A DNA stretch of 64,000 bases from NCBI GenBank assembly GCA_963741355.1, contig CAVUIG010000030.1, positions 1 through 64,000 of the forward strand, given 5' to 3'. The notes beneath the pieces are model-generated. The model worked only from the letters and a program-made list of their open reading frames with translations, had not been told where the DNA came from and made no database searches. The stretch comes from CAIWHR01 sp963741355. Its GTDB lineage: Bacteria; Pseudomonadota; Gammaproteobacteria; Burkholderiales; Casimicrobiaceae. Both the position numbers and the translations under genes were made by a program. Positions 1-8,275 of the stretch are shown in pieces (position 1 is the stretch's first letter; each line of letters begins with the position of its first letter).

Positions 1-99
1 GGGCGCTCCGGCGGCCCGCCCCGTTCGGCACCACTTCGATCGGCGAACGCCGCCGTTCCCCGGTCACGCAGTTCAACGCAATTCAGAAGGCGCCAGATC

Positions 100-372
100 A
101 TGGTCAAATGCCCGTATTGCAGTCGTCCCGCGATGAGCCTGTTGCGCAAATCCGGCCTCGGCCCGGGTCGCATCATCAATTGCCAATCGTGCGGAAAGCC
201 GGTGACGACGCATTCGATGGCGGTCTTCGCCGCGATCCCGGCATTCCTGGGCGGCTTCGTGTTCCTGAAATCCGCCTCGTCGCTGCTCGGAGTCGCCGCG
301 ATCGTGGGAGGTGTGCTGGCGATGGCATTCATACAGACTTTCCTGGTCCCGCTGGTGCGAAGCGAACCCTGA
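100..372 (+). CDS. Small zinc-ribbon membrane protein
   Basis: A 90-residue protein of unknown function. The N-terminus carries two Cys pairs, C4/C7 and C28/C31, spaced like a zinc ribbon. Two hydrophobic segments follow, at about residues 41-60 and 64-86. The arrangement predicts a cytoplasmic metal-binding head on a membrane hairpin. A purine-rich AGAAGG lies upstream of the ATG. The next gene starts 4 bases after the stop, so the two are probably co-transcribed. Zinc binding is inferred from Cys spacing only. Confidence 0.6.
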   Translation: MVKCPYCSRPAMSLLRKSGLGPGRIINCQSCGKPVTTHSMAVFAAIPAFLGGFVFLKSASSLLGVAAIVGGVLAMAFIQTFLVPLVRSEP

Positions 373-375
373 CCC

Positions 376-756
376 ATGCCCAGTCGCGAAACGCTCGAGC
401 GATTCATCGCGCGCGTCGAGGCGAATGCCCATGCCGAAGCGCTCGAGGAGTTCTACACGGAGAACGCCTCGATGCGGGAAAACCAGGCGGAGCCGCGCGT
501 GGGCCGTGAATTGCACGTCGCCGGCGAACGAAAGATCCTCGCGCGCGCCACGTCCGTGGAGTCGCACTGCATCCGCCCGGTCTTCGTGAGCGGAGACCAG
601 GTGGTCATCCGCTGGGTCTTCCGCTTCGAGTGGCCGGACGGGACGATCACGCGCATGGAAGAGCTCGCCTACCAGCGCTGGGAAGGCGAGCGCGTCGCGG
701 AGGAGCAGTTCTTCTACGACCCCGCGCAACGCGTGCCGGTGAAGCCGCAGCCGTAG
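376..756 (+). CDS. SnoaL/NTF2-like protein
   Basis: A 126-residue protein with the usual length and pattern of the SnoaL/NTF2-like fold. It has an N-terminal helix (ETLERFIARVEANAHAEAL), a EFYTENASMREN segment and then alternating strands with conserved aromatics (VIRWVFRFEWPDG). Members of this fold are small ligand-binding or isomerase-like enzymes; the ligand cannot be predicted. It lies directly behind the zinc-ribbon gene with a 3-base gap, suggesting one transcript. Confidence 0.7.
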   Translation: MPSRETLERFIARVEANAHAEALEEFYTENASMRENQAEPRVGRELHVAGERKILARATSVESHCIRPVFVSGDQVVIRWVFRFEWPDGTITRMEELAYQRWEGERVAEEQFFYDPAQRVPVKPQP

Positions 757-882
757 CCCCAGGCGCACGAGCGTCCGCGCTTCGCGGCTGGCCCGGTGAC
801 GGCCGGTCAACGCGCCGCCGCCTCCGCCCGTTTATCGCAAGGGCAGGCTCATCGGCGAATGTTCGCCGGACGGAGGAGTTCC

Positions 883-1420
883 ATGAAGTCGCTTGCGCTG
901 ATGCCGGCGCTGTGCGCGCTGGCGTTCGCCGCCACTGGCGAACGCGGAAGTCGCATCGTCGATTGCCAATCCCGCGATCGACATGCAAGGATTCCTGGCG
1001 ATCGCGTCGGAGGCCGCCCTGCATCGCGACGAACGGCGGCTCACCGAAGCGGAGTTCCTGCGCCTCGCCCGCGAGCCGGACACGATCGTTCTCGATGCGC
1101 GCAGCCGCGAGCGCTACGACGAGCTGCACGTGGCCGGGGCCGTCAATCTGAGCTTCTCCGACATCGCGGTCGACTCGCTGCGCCGGACGATTCCGGACCC
1201 CGCGACGCGAATCCTGATCTACTGCAACAACAACTTCCGCAACGCCGAAGGCCCGTTCCCGTCGAAGCTGCCGAGCGCGTCGCTCAACCTGTCCACGTAC
1301 ATCGCGCTCTATACCTACGGCTACCGCAACATCTACGAGCTCGGCCCGCAGGTCGACCTGGAGCGGTCGCCGCTTCCGTTCGAGTCGACGCCCACCGCCG
1401 GCACAGGTTCGCCGCGATAG
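883..1420 (+). CDS. Exported rhodanese-like protein (frameshifted near the signal peptide)
   Basis: The main frame (from 983) encodes a rhodanese domain. It has the VLDARSRERYDELHVAGAVNL block and the active-site loop YCNNNFRN, with Cys and Arg in a CX4R arrangement. The ATG at 883 begins a good signal peptide (MKSLALMPALCALAFAATG) in another frame. The frames join near 925-950 as ...AANAEVASSIANPAIDMQGF if one base is corrected, so I read one exported protein of about 178 residues. Rhodaneses carry sulfur as a Cys persulfide; the partner here is unknown. If the indel is real, only a leaderless domain would be made. Confidence 0.65.
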
Positions 1421-1683
1421 GCGAATCAGCCCGAGACGATTCCTCAGGTCCGCGAGACGGCCACTTCGGCAACGAGCGAGTGCGCCGCTCGATGGGTTGG
1501 CAGCCGGGCTTCCCTGCGTGCCGACATTCGTCCGGCCCATCCCGCGTCCGTGTCCCTCGCGACTCCGACGCAACCTTCGATTGCATCGGCGTTCGTCGAG
1601 CGCTATCGTTTCGCGTGCGCGGTCCGAGATCGGCGCGCCGGCTCCGCGGCATGCGCACGATTCGGGTCGGGAGGAGATCGCAG

Positions 1684-1869
1684 ATGAAACCGTTCACGAC
1701 CGCCGCCGTCGTCCTTTTTTCCTTGATCGCATTGTTGCAGCTGATGCGGGTTGCCCTGGGGTGGGAAGTCACCGTGAACGGCATCGTCATTCCGCTCTGG
1801 GCGAGTGTCATCGCCTGCATCGTCACGGCGGTGCTCGCGTTCATGGTCCGGCGCGAGGCGCGCGCGTGA
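1684..1869 (+). CDS. Small two-helix membrane protein
   Basis: A 61-residue protein with two transmembrane helices, at about residues 6-26 and 33-55, and a basic C-terminus (MVRREARA). A strong ribosome binding site (GGGAGGAG) lies about 9 bases before the ATG, which supports this start inside a longer open frame. It resembles the many short uncharacterised inner-membrane proteins of Burkholderiales. No function is assigned. The 263 bases before it hold no gene I can support. Confidence 0.55.
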   Translation: MKPFTTAAVVLFSLIALLQLMRVALGWEVTVNGIVIPLWASVIACIVTAVLAFMVRREARA

Positions 1870-1909
1870 TTGTCGCCGCCTTGCCGGAAGGGCGAGGCCG
1901 GGAGTCCAA

Positions 1910-2456
1910 TTGAGCGATCCGGTCAGTGAGGGCATGCGCGTCGTCGAGACCGCCAGCCTCACGCTGGAGCCGCAGACCGCGGCGCATGCGGAGGCGATGT
2001 TCGTCGTGCTGAGCGACCCGGCGATCTACGAGCATGAGAACGAGCCGCCTCGCTCGCTCGAGTGGCTGCGCACGCGATACGCGAAACTCGAGACCAGGAC
2101 ATCGGCGGACGGCCGCGATCAATGGCTCAACTGGGTGATTCGCCTGCCGGACGGACGACCTCATCGGTTATGTCCAGGCGACCGTGCATCCGGATGGGCG
2201 CGCGGCGATCGCGTATGAAATGGCCAGCGCGTACTGGGGTCGCGGGCTCGCGCACGAAGCGGTCGGCGCCATGATGAACGAGCTGGTCGAGCGTTACGGC
2301 GTGCGCAGCTTTCTCGCGGTGCTGAAACGCACGAATCGTCGCTCCGTGCGCCTGCTCGAGCGGCTGGGCTTCTCGCTCGCGCGGCCCGATCAGCTGCTGA
2401 CGCAGCCGATCGATGCCGACGAAATGCTGATGCAGCGCGATGGCGGGCCTCGATGA
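1910..2456 (+). CDS. GNAT N-acetyltransferase, RimJ/RimL type (frameshifted)
   Basis: An N-terminal part (MRVVETASLTLEPQTAAHAEAMFVVLSDPAIYEHENEPPRS) and a C-terminal part (HPDGRAAIAYEMASAYWGRGLAHEAVGAMMNEL, then RTNRRSVRLLERLGF) together make a full RimL-type acetyltransferase. The acetyl-CoA motif A is GRGLAHEA. The frames join near 2153, where removing one base gives PDGDLIGYVQATVHPDG. The start is TTG 1910 behind a GGAG, or ATG 1934. It acetylates an amine using acetyl-CoA; the substrate is unknown. Confidence 0.7.
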
Positions 2457-2587
2457 AGAATGCGCGCGCCGTGGCAAGCATTCCGACCGGACGCGAACGC
2501 CTGCAACGCCTCGTATCCGGTGTCGAGGCACCTTTTTTCGCATCGTAGCCGGCGGCGCACCCGCCCAGATCACCATGAGGCATCGAC

Positions 2588-2857
2588 ATGTGCCGAAACA
2601 TCAAGACGCTGTTCAACTTCGCCCCGCCGGTGACGGAGGACGAAATTCGCGCCGCTTCGCTTCAGTTCGTGCGCAAGGTCAGCGGATTCAACAAGCCTTC
2701 CAAGGCCAATGAGGCCGCGTTCATGGCGGCGGTCGAGGGCATCACGGCGATCTCCGCCACGCTGCTCGATTCGCTGACGACGAGCGCGCCGCCGAGATAC
2801 CGCGAAGTGGAAGCCGCCAAGGCGCGCGAGCGCTCCATCCTGCGCTTCGCGAAGTAG
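2588..2857 (+). CDS. DUF2277 family protein
   Basis: The 89-residue sequence begins MCRNIKTLFNFAPPVTEDEIRAASLQFVRKVSGFNKPSKANEAAF. This is the hallmark of the DUF2277 family, which it matches over its whole length. The family is widespread in soil bacteria, soluble and of unknown function. A GAGGCATCGAC leader precedes the ATG. No operon partner is obvious; the flanking genes are 130 and 65 bases away. Confidence 0.85.
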   Translation: MCRNIKTLFNFAPPVTEDEIRAASLQFVRKVSGFNKPSKANEAAFMAAVEGITAISATLLDSLTTSAPPRYREVEAAKARERSILRFAK

Positions 2858-2921
2858 CCCCGTGCCGGGGATGCGGACAATCAATCGGGGATCCGTTCCG
2901 TCGTAATGCAATCGATTCGGA

Positions 2922-3231
2922 ATGACGCGCACGCTCTATCTCGTGTTCCGCAATCCCGGGCCGGCGTGGGTATCGGGCCTGCCGACCCGACAGCAGTCGA
3001 ATTGGGATCGCGCACGCGCAATTCATGGATGAGTTGTTCGAGGACGGCAGGATCGTCCTGGCCGGCCCGTATGCGGACCTGAGTCGCGTCCTGTTGATCG
3101 TGGAGGCGTCCGATTCGCACGATGCCTCCGCACTGTTCGACGACGATCCCTGGACCATCGACGGCATTCTGGTGACGAAGGACGTTATCGAATGGACGGT
3201 CTTTCTCGACTCGCGTCGCGACAGCGGATGA
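2922..3231 (+). CDS. YCII-related protein (frameshifted)
   Basis: The ATG at 2922 encodes MTRTLYLVFRNPGPAWVSGLPTRQQSNWD. A second frame continues as HAQFMDELFEDGRIVLAGPYADLSRVLLIVEASDSHDASALFDDDPWTIDGIL and ends WTVFLDSRR. Together these are a typical YCII-like ferredoxin-fold protein of about 100 residues. The frames join near 3005, where one extra base lies in CGCGCACGCGC. YCII homologues bind small molecules; the substrate is unknown. Confidence 0.7.
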
Positions 3232-3257
3232 CCGAAGCAACGGCGGAGGAATGAACC

Positions 3258-3650
3258 ATGGACCCGGACGAGCAAGCCATACGAACCCTGATCGCCACGT
3301 GGATCGACGCGTCGAGCGCCGGTGACCACGGACGCGTGCTGGGCTTGATGGCCGAAGACGTGGTGTTCCTCGTCGCCGGTCAGCCGCCGATGCGCGGTCG
3401 GGCCGCCTTCGCGGCGGCGCAGCAGGCGCTCAAAGGCTTTCGCATCGATGCCACCGCCGATGTCCAAGAGGTGCGCGTCTTCGGCGAATGGGCCTATTGC
3501 TGGAACAAGCTGCAGGTCGCAATCGCGCCGCCCGACGGTCGCGCGCCGGTCAAGCGCGCCGGCCATGTCCTGTCGATCCTGCACAAGCAGGCTGGCGGCA
3601 ACTGGGTGATCGTCCGGGATGCGAACATGCTGTCGGCAGTCGCCGAGTGA
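3258..3650 (+). CDS. SgcJ/EcaC-like NTF2-fold protein
   Basis: A 130-residue protein starting MDPDEQAIRTLIATWIDASSAGDHGRVLGLMAEDVVFLVAGQPPMRGR. This is the pattern of the SgcJ/EcaC (DUF4440-like) branch of the NTF2 fold. The later strands (EVRVFGEWAYCWNKLQV and NWVIVRDANML) complete the cone. A GGAGGAATG upstream supports the ATG. These proteins occur as free-standing small-molecule binders; the function here is unknown. Confidence 0.75.
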   Translation: MDPDEQAIRTLIATWIDASSAGDHGRVLGLMAEDVVFLVAGQPPMRGRAAFAAAQQALKGFRIDATADVQEVRVFGEWAYCWNKLQVAIAPPDGRAPVKRAGHVLSILHKQAGGNWVIVRDANMLSAVAE

Positions 3651-3698
3651 AATGGACGTGCCCACGAACGAGACTTGATTCCGGCCGGAGGATCCAAG

Positions 3699-4223
3699 AT
3701 GCCATCTCCCGATCCAGCGCCCCTCGTCGGCGGTTGCGACTGCCGAACCGTCCGGTATCGCCTGGAGAGCCCGCCGCTCTTCGTGCATTGCTGCCACTGC
3801 CGCTGGTGTCAGCGCGAGACGGGCGCGTCCTTTGCGCTGAACGCCATGATCGAGGCGGATCGAGTGACGCTTCTCGCCGGCGAGCCGGAGATCATCGACA
3901 CGCCCTCCGCGAGCGGGAAGGGTCAGAAGATCGCACGGTGTCCGAAGTGTCGCATCGCGGTGTGGAGCACCTACTCGGGGGCCGGGACTCACGTGCGATT
4001 CGTCCGGGTCGGCACGCTGGACGAACCGGACCGGCTGCCCCCTGACATTCATATCTTCACCGCATCCAAGCAGCCCTGGGTTATCCTGCCCTCCGGCACT
4101 CCCGCCGTCGCGGAGTACTACGATCGCAGGAAATATTGGCCGGCCGAGAGCCTGGCGCGGCGCGATGCGCTGCTTGCGAGCATCGCGGCCCGGGATGCGG
4201 ATGCGCAGAAGCCGAAAACCTGA
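3699..4223 (+). CDS. GFA-family zinc protein
   Basis: A 174-residue member of the GFA (glutathione-dependent formaldehyde-activating enzyme-like) family. Visible zinc-ligand clusters are GGCDCRTVRYRL, HCCHCRWCQRETG and ARCPKCRIAVWS, the arrangement expected for the two zinc sites. GGAG eight bases upstream supports the ATG. Most family members have no proven formaldehyde role, so only the fold and metal binding are called. The family usually runs 120-190 residues, so this copy is full length. Confidence 0.8.
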   Translation: MPSPDPAPLVGGCDCRTVRYRLESPPLFVHCCHCRWCQRETGASFALNAMIEADRVTLLAGEPEIIDTPSASGKGQKIARCPKCRIAVWSTYSGAGTHVRFVRVGTLDEPDRLPPDIHIFTASKQPWVILPSGTPAVAEYYDRRKYWPAESLARRDALLASIAARDADAQKPKT

Positions 4224-4304
4224 CGCGACGTCGATCGGGGCGTTCCGGCGACGCGCGGTGCAGCCCTCGAGCCCGGTGGCCCTTCTCACCTGCAAAGTGA
4301 CCGA

Positions 4305-4979
4305 ATGAACGCGGATCGCACCATCGAGGCGACGTTCTGCTTCGTCGACATCGCCGGGTACACCGCGCTGACGGAGACGCACGGCGAGCGGGCCGCGGCC
4401 GATCTCGTCGACGATTTCGCGGAATTGGTCCGGACCGCCCTTGAGCCGTTGGGTCAGCTGCAATCGCTCATCGGGGATTGTGCCTTCCTCGTGTTCTCGG
4501 ATCCCGTCGTCGCGACAAAAGCGCTGTCGGCCCTCTATGAACTCATCGCCGATCGTCGCAATTTTCCGGTCGTTCGCACCGGCTTGCACCACGGCGCGGC
4601 GCTTTGCCGGGGCGATCGTCACTTCGGCTCGACGGTGAACATCGCGGCACGCGTCGCGGCCCAGGCAACGGGCGGCCAGATCCTCTGCACCGGACACGTC
4701 GCCGACATCCTGACCCGGGCGAAGGCCCCCGACATCGTCATCACGCACCAGGGGCCCGCCTCGCTCAAGAACCTGCCGCAGCCCGTGGACCTCTACGAGA
4801 TCGTGCTGCCGTGCTCGGCGCGCCAATATGCGATCGACCCCGTCTGCAAGATGCAGGTCGACAAGCGGCGGGCTGCCGGCGACCTGCATTTCAACGAACG
4901 CACCTATTGGTTCTGCTCGCTCGCGTGCGTCGAGCGCTTTGCGAAGCAGCCGTCTTCGTACGCACAGGCCGGAACCTGA
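4305..4979 (+). CDS. Class III nucleotide cyclase fused to a YHS domain
   Basis: A 224-residue two-domain protein. Residues 8-168 form a class III cyclase domain. The metal-binding aspartates are D15 (FVDIAGYT) and D58 (IGDCAFLVF), and the transition-state pair N112/R116 lies in STVNIAARV. The usual base-selecting Lys three residues before the GD motif is Ser. Residues 176-219 form a YHS domain (DPVCKMQVDKRRA...YWFCSLACVERF) with Cys 181, 204 and 208. YHS domains bind metals or accompany metal-handling proteins. I infer a soluble cyclase whose activity might respond to metal. Nucleotide specificity is unclear. Confidence 0.8.
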   Translation: MNADRTIEATFCFVDIAGYTALTETHGERAAADLVDDFAELVRTALEPLGQLQSLIGDCAFLVFSDPVVATKALSALYELIADRRNFPVVRTGLHHGAALCRGDRHFGSTVNIAARVAAQATGGQILCTGHVADILTRAKAPDIVITHQGPASLKNLPQPVDLYEIVLPCSARQYAIDPVCKMQVDKRRAAGDLHFNERTYWFCSLACVERFAKQPSSYAQAGT

Positions 4980-5286
4980 TGCGATAGCGACGACGTGCCC
5001 CGCATCGCATCGGCCGCGCGGAGCCTTTGCGACCGCGTCAGCGGTCAATCCCCGCGGATTCCTGGTAGGCGCACGCAGCCCGACACTGCCGCTCGAGCGG
5101 ATCGCTCGACCGCTCGCCGCGGCCCGCGCCCGCCGCGGTTGCAACGTCGCGGACTTCGGTTCAGCATTCCGCGTTCGCGCCGGGCCGCCGAAGGGGAGGA
5201 CGGCAATTCCGCTCAACGAAGGACTCGATGCCGAACCACCACGTCGGGCCGCGCGCCTACAAAACGATACGACAGGGAGAGTGACC
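4980..5286 (+). other. Intergenic stretch without a recognised gene
   Basis: About 307 bases between the cyclase-YHS gene and the next membrane protein. I see no protein with recognisable sequence, no tRNA and no strong terminator. The last 15 bases (ACAGGGAGAGTGACC) supply the ribosome binding site of the following gene. Confidence 0.4.
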
Positions 5287-5670
5287 ATGGGATTGCGTTT
5301 CTTGAAGATCGCCGTCGTCTATCTGCTCATCGGCGCGACGCTGGGCCTCGTCATGGGCATCACGCAGCAGTTCGCGCTCGCGCCTATCCACGCGCACCTC
5401 GCGTTGCTCGGATGGGCGTCGTTCGCGCTCGCCGGTCTCATCTACCACTTCTATCCGGCGGCCTCGACCACCCGCCTCGCACGCCTCCATTTCTGGCTTC
5501 ACAACCTCGGCTTGCCCGTGTTCATGGTTTCTCTCGGGCTCCTGCTGACGGGCGAAGCATGGATCACCCCGCTGGTGGCGCTATCCGCCACGGTCGTGCT
5601 GATCGGTCTCGCGCTGTTCGCGGTCAACGTTCTCCTCAACGTAAAGCCCGCGGCATTGGCGGACCGGTGA
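5287..5670 (+). CDS. Four-helix membrane protein resembling a piece of heme-copper oxidase subunit I
   Basis: A 127-residue protein with four predicted transmembrane helices and His-rich helix ends: PIHAHLALLGW, GLIYHFYPA and LHFWLHNLGLPV. Short proteins of this kind are often annotated as cytochrome-c-oxidase-like because the HAH/WLHNLG pattern recalls subunit I of cbb3 or NO-reductase type enzymes. It is far too short to be a catalytic subunit and lacks the full ligand set. GGGAGAG precedes the ATG. A heme-binding or assembly role is possible but not shown. Confidence 0.6.
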   Translation: MGLRFLKIAVVYLLIGATLGLVMGITQQFALAPIHAHLALLGWASFALAGLIYHFYPAASTTRLARLHFWLHNLGLPVFMVSLGLLLTGEAWITPLVALSATVVLIGLALFAVNVLLNVKPAALADR

Positions 5671-5730
5671 TGGCGGGCGCGTTGATCCGGCACCGCTGAC
5701 GTTGCGATCGTGCAAGCGCGGGCGTGACCC

Positions 5731-6534
5731 ATGGAACGCGGACCGGTCTCCGACACCTGGGAACGCGGCAACGCCTACGAACGGTATGTCGGCCGGTGGA
5801 GCCGTCAGGTGGCGCCCCTTTTTCTTTCGTGGCTGCGCGTTCCCGCCGGCCGCCGCTGGGTCGACGTCGGATGCGGCACCGGCGCGCTGTGCGCGGCGAT
5901 CCTGGATCGCTGCGCGCCGTCCTCGGTCGCCGGCGTCGAGCCCTCGGAGGGATTTCTCGAAACGGCGAGGGAGCGTCTCGGGAACCGCGCCGCGCTTCAC
6001 CCGGGAAGCGCGACGGCGATCCCGTTGCCGGACTCGTCGGCCGACGCAGTCGTTTCCGGGCTGGTCCTCAACTTCGTTCCGGATCAGCATGCCGCGCTGA
6101 TCGAGATGGCGAGAGTGACGGATCAGGCCGGCACCGTCGGCGCGTACGTCTGGGATTACGCCGGAAGGATGGAGCTCATGCGGCATTTCTGGGGCGCGGC
6201 AGCCGAGCTCGACGCGGACGCCGCGAAACTCGACGAGGGGATTCGCTTCCCCGGATGCCGTCCCGAAGCGCTCGCCGAGCTCTTCGCGGGCGCCGGCCTC
6301 ACCGACGTGGAAACGACGGCGATCGACCTGCCTACGCCATTCGCGAGCTTCGACGACTATTGGCAGCCGTTCCTCGGCGGTCAGGGCCCGGCGCCCGCGT
6401 ACGCCTTGTCGCTCGACGACGCCGCACGGGCGCGCCTGCGCGAGCGCATCCGAACGCGCCTCCCGATGAATTCGGATGGCTCGATCCCTTTGATCGCGCG
6501 GGCCTGGGCAATTCGCGCAACGGTCGCAAAGTGA
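5731..6534 (+). CDS. Class I SAM-dependent methyltransferase
   Basis: A 267-residue protein with the class I methyltransferase core. Motif I is WVDVGCGTGALCAAIL, the acidic residue of motif II is in VAGVEPSEGFLETAR, and motif IV is ADAVVSGLVLNFVPD. The N-terminus (WERGNAYERYVGRWSRQVAPLFLSWL) is typical of UbiE/type 11-like enzymes that methylate small molecules. The substrate is unknown. Confidence 0.75.
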   Translation: MERGPVSDTWERGNAYERYVGRWSRQVAPLFLSWLRVPAGRRWVDVGCGTGALCAAILDRCAPSSVAGVEPSEGFLETARERLGNRAALHPGSATAIPLPDSSADAVVSGLVLNFVPDQHAALIEMARVTDQAGTVGAYVWDYAGRMELMRHFWGAAAELDADAAKLDEGIRFPGCRPEALAELFAGAGLTDVETTAIDLPTPFASFDDYWQPFLGGQGPAPAYALSLDDAARARLRERIRTRLPMNSDGSIPLIARAWAIRATVAK

Positions 6535-6560
6535 CGTTCGAACGTCGAGACTCACCGCCG

Positions 6561-6696
6561 ATGAGAATCCTCGAGACGGAGCGGCTCGTGCTTCGAAGAC
6601 TCGACACCGGCGATGCGGCTCGGCTTCGCATTCGAGCGATCGGTGCGCCTCGGCGACGACGACGAGGAGCTCCGGCTGTATGCCGCCGCGCCGTGA
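6561..6696 (+). pseudogene. Internally deleted GNAT acetyltransferase remnant
   Basis: The ATG at 6561 starts MRILETERLVLRRLDTGDAA, a classic RimL-type GNAT N-terminus. In a second frame the same short stretch reads RLGFAFERSVRLGDDDEELRLYAAAP and then a stop. That matches the C-terminus of the same family (LEKLGFxFERxVRLPxDxEELRLF). The roughly 120 central residues, including the acetyl-CoA motif, are missing. This looks like a gene reduced to its two ends by one internal deletion, or an assembly collapse. Confidence 0.6.
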
Positions 6697-6730
6697 TCCA
6701 GGCCCAACGTCCGACGTGACGAGGAATTGC

Positions 6731-7334
6731 ATGAGACAGACGACACCCGGGGAACCGCGCGGAAACAAATCGGCGGTCGACGTGCGACCGCTGTCGCCGG
6801 AGCGTCTTGCCGACTTCCTCGCGTTCTTCGATGGCGATGCGTTCGCCGACAATCCGAAGTGGTCATCCTGCTACTGCCAGTGTTTCTTCGAGGACCATTC
6901 GAAAATCCGGTGGAGCAGCCGGACGGCGGCGCAGAACCGCGAGGCGGCGTGTCAGCGCGTGGGCGAGCGCAGCGATGCAGGGCTATCTCGCGTATCGGGA
7001 CGGCCGAGTGATCGGCTGGTGCAACGCGTCGCCCCGTCCGCTGCTGCACGCGCTCGACGCCGAGCCGATCCCCGACGCGCAGGACGTCGGAACCATCCTG
7101 TGCTTCCTCGTGTCACCGGGCGCCCGGGGGCGCGGCGTCGCCACCGCGTTGCTGGGCGCCGCATGCGACGGCCTGCGCGCACAGGGACTGCGGTTCGTCG
7201 AAGCCAATCCGCGCCCGAACGCCACCAGCACGGCGGAGAATCACTACGGGCCGCTCGGCATGTACCTTGCCGCCGGCTTCGCCGTTCACCGCACCGACGA
7301 CGACGGCAGCGTCTGGGTGCGCCGCGCGCTCTGA
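6731..7334 (+). CDS. GNAT acetyltransferase (frameshifted)
   Basis: The N-terminal frame reads VRPLSPERLADFLAFFDGDAFADNPKWSSCYCQCFFEDHS. The C-terminal frame reads MQGYLAYRDGRVIGWCNASPR, then TILCFLVSPGARGRGVATALLGAAC (motif A, with GARGRGVA) and ends YLAAGFAVHRTDDDGSVWVRRAL. The frames join near 6975, where deleting one A in GAGCGCAGCGATG restores the reading. The product of about 200 residues belongs to a GNAT branch with a Cys-rich N-terminal segment. The substrate is unknown. Confidence 0.7.
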
Positions 7335-7376
7335 GCCGCGCGCCGCGCATTCGCGCTCTCCTCGGGAGGCCCCGCC

Positions 7377-7745
7377 ATGTCCGATCCCCGCGTCTTCTTC
7401 GCCGCCGAGCGCACCTTGCTCGCCTGGATCCGAACCGGCCTCACGATCATGGGCTTCGGATTCGTCGTCGCGCGCTTCGGGCTGTTTCTCGCGCTGCTCG
7501 CCGCACAGCATCCGGTGCCGGCCTCCCGCATCGACCCGACACCGCATATTTCATCGATCGTCGGCATCGTGCTGGTCGTGCTGGGCGCCGTATCGATCCT
7601 GGTCGCCGCCGCCCAGCACCGCAACTACGTGGCATCGCTGCCCGCGGTCGACCTGCCCGCGGCGCACAGCGTCAACTTCCCGCTCGTCGTCGCGCTGATG
7701 CTGGGCCTCCTCGGCATCGCCGTCGCGGTCTACCTTGCCTTGTAG
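7377..7745 (+). CDS. DUF202 (YidH-like) inner-membrane protein
   Basis: A 122-residue protein beginning MSDPRVFFAAERTLLAWIRTGLTIMGFGFVVARF, the signature of DUF202. It has three predicted membrane helices at about residues 24-46, 60-84 and 100-121. The AERTxLAWIRT motif lies on the cytoplasmic side in this family. GGGAGG precedes the ATG. Function is unknown; relatives in other organisms include subunits associated with transport. Confidence 0.85.
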   Translation: MSDPRVFFAAERTLLAWIRTGLTIMGFGFVVARFGLFLALLAAQHPVPASRIDPTPHISSIVGIVLVVLGAVSILVAAAQHRNYVASLPAVDLPAAHSVNFPLVVALMLGLLGIAVAVYLAL

Positions 7746-7796
7746 AATCGCGATGTCACCGCGCCGCCGCGCGGCCGGGACACCCCGCCGCCATCC

Positions 7797-8210
7797 ATGG
7801 AGACCGGAATGATCAAGTCGATCGCCGCCATTGCCGCCGGCCTGGTGACGTGGTTCGTCGTCGCGACGCTTGGCAATTTCGTCGTGCGCGCCGCGCTGCC
7901 GGGATACACCGACGTCGAAGTCGCGATGAATTTCACGCTCGGCATGCAAGTCGCCCGGCTTGCGGTGGGCGTCCTGTCCTCGATCCTTGCCGGATTCGTC
8001 ACTGCCTGGATAGCCGCCGGCAAGCGCCGCGACGTCCTGATCCTGACGGCGCTGCTGCTCGCGGTCTTCCTGCCCGTTCACTATTCGCTTTGGACGCGAT
8101 TCCCGGTCTGGTATCACGCGCTGTTCCTCTTCTCGCTCGTGGTCGCGCCGTCGGCCGGAGCCTGGATGCGCTCCCGCTTTCGCGGCGGCCTTCGCGAGGG
8201 GCGCTCGTAA
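7797..8210 (+). CDS. Hypothetical four-helix membrane protein
   Basis: A 137-residue protein with four predicted transmembrane segments (about residues 8-28, 46-68, 78-95 and 103-122) and a basic tail (RSRFRGGLREGRS). No motif points to a function. Starts at 7797 or 7809 are both possible; a GGAG-like run before 7809 (AGACCGGA) slightly favours the inner one. It stands between DUF202 and a phosphotransferase with no visible operon logic. Confidence 0.6.
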   Translation: METGMIKSIAAIAAGLVTWFVVATLGNFVVRAALPGYTDVEVAMNFTLGMQVARLAVGVLSSILAGFVTAWIAAGKRRDVLILTALLLAVFLPVHYSLWTRFPVWYHALFLFSLVVAPSAGAWMRSRFRGGLREGRS

Positions 8211-8275
8211 GCCGCCCCGCGCGCACGCAGCGGCATGGCCACGAGCGCCCGACAGCGCGCACCAGGATCCATTCG

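Noticed and set aside
2742..5288. Very long open frame on the minus strand (over 800 codons) opposite the YCII-GFA-cyclase genes
   Set aside because: It lies opposite several recognised plus-strand families, is arginine-rich and matches no family. High GC makes such antisense frames common.
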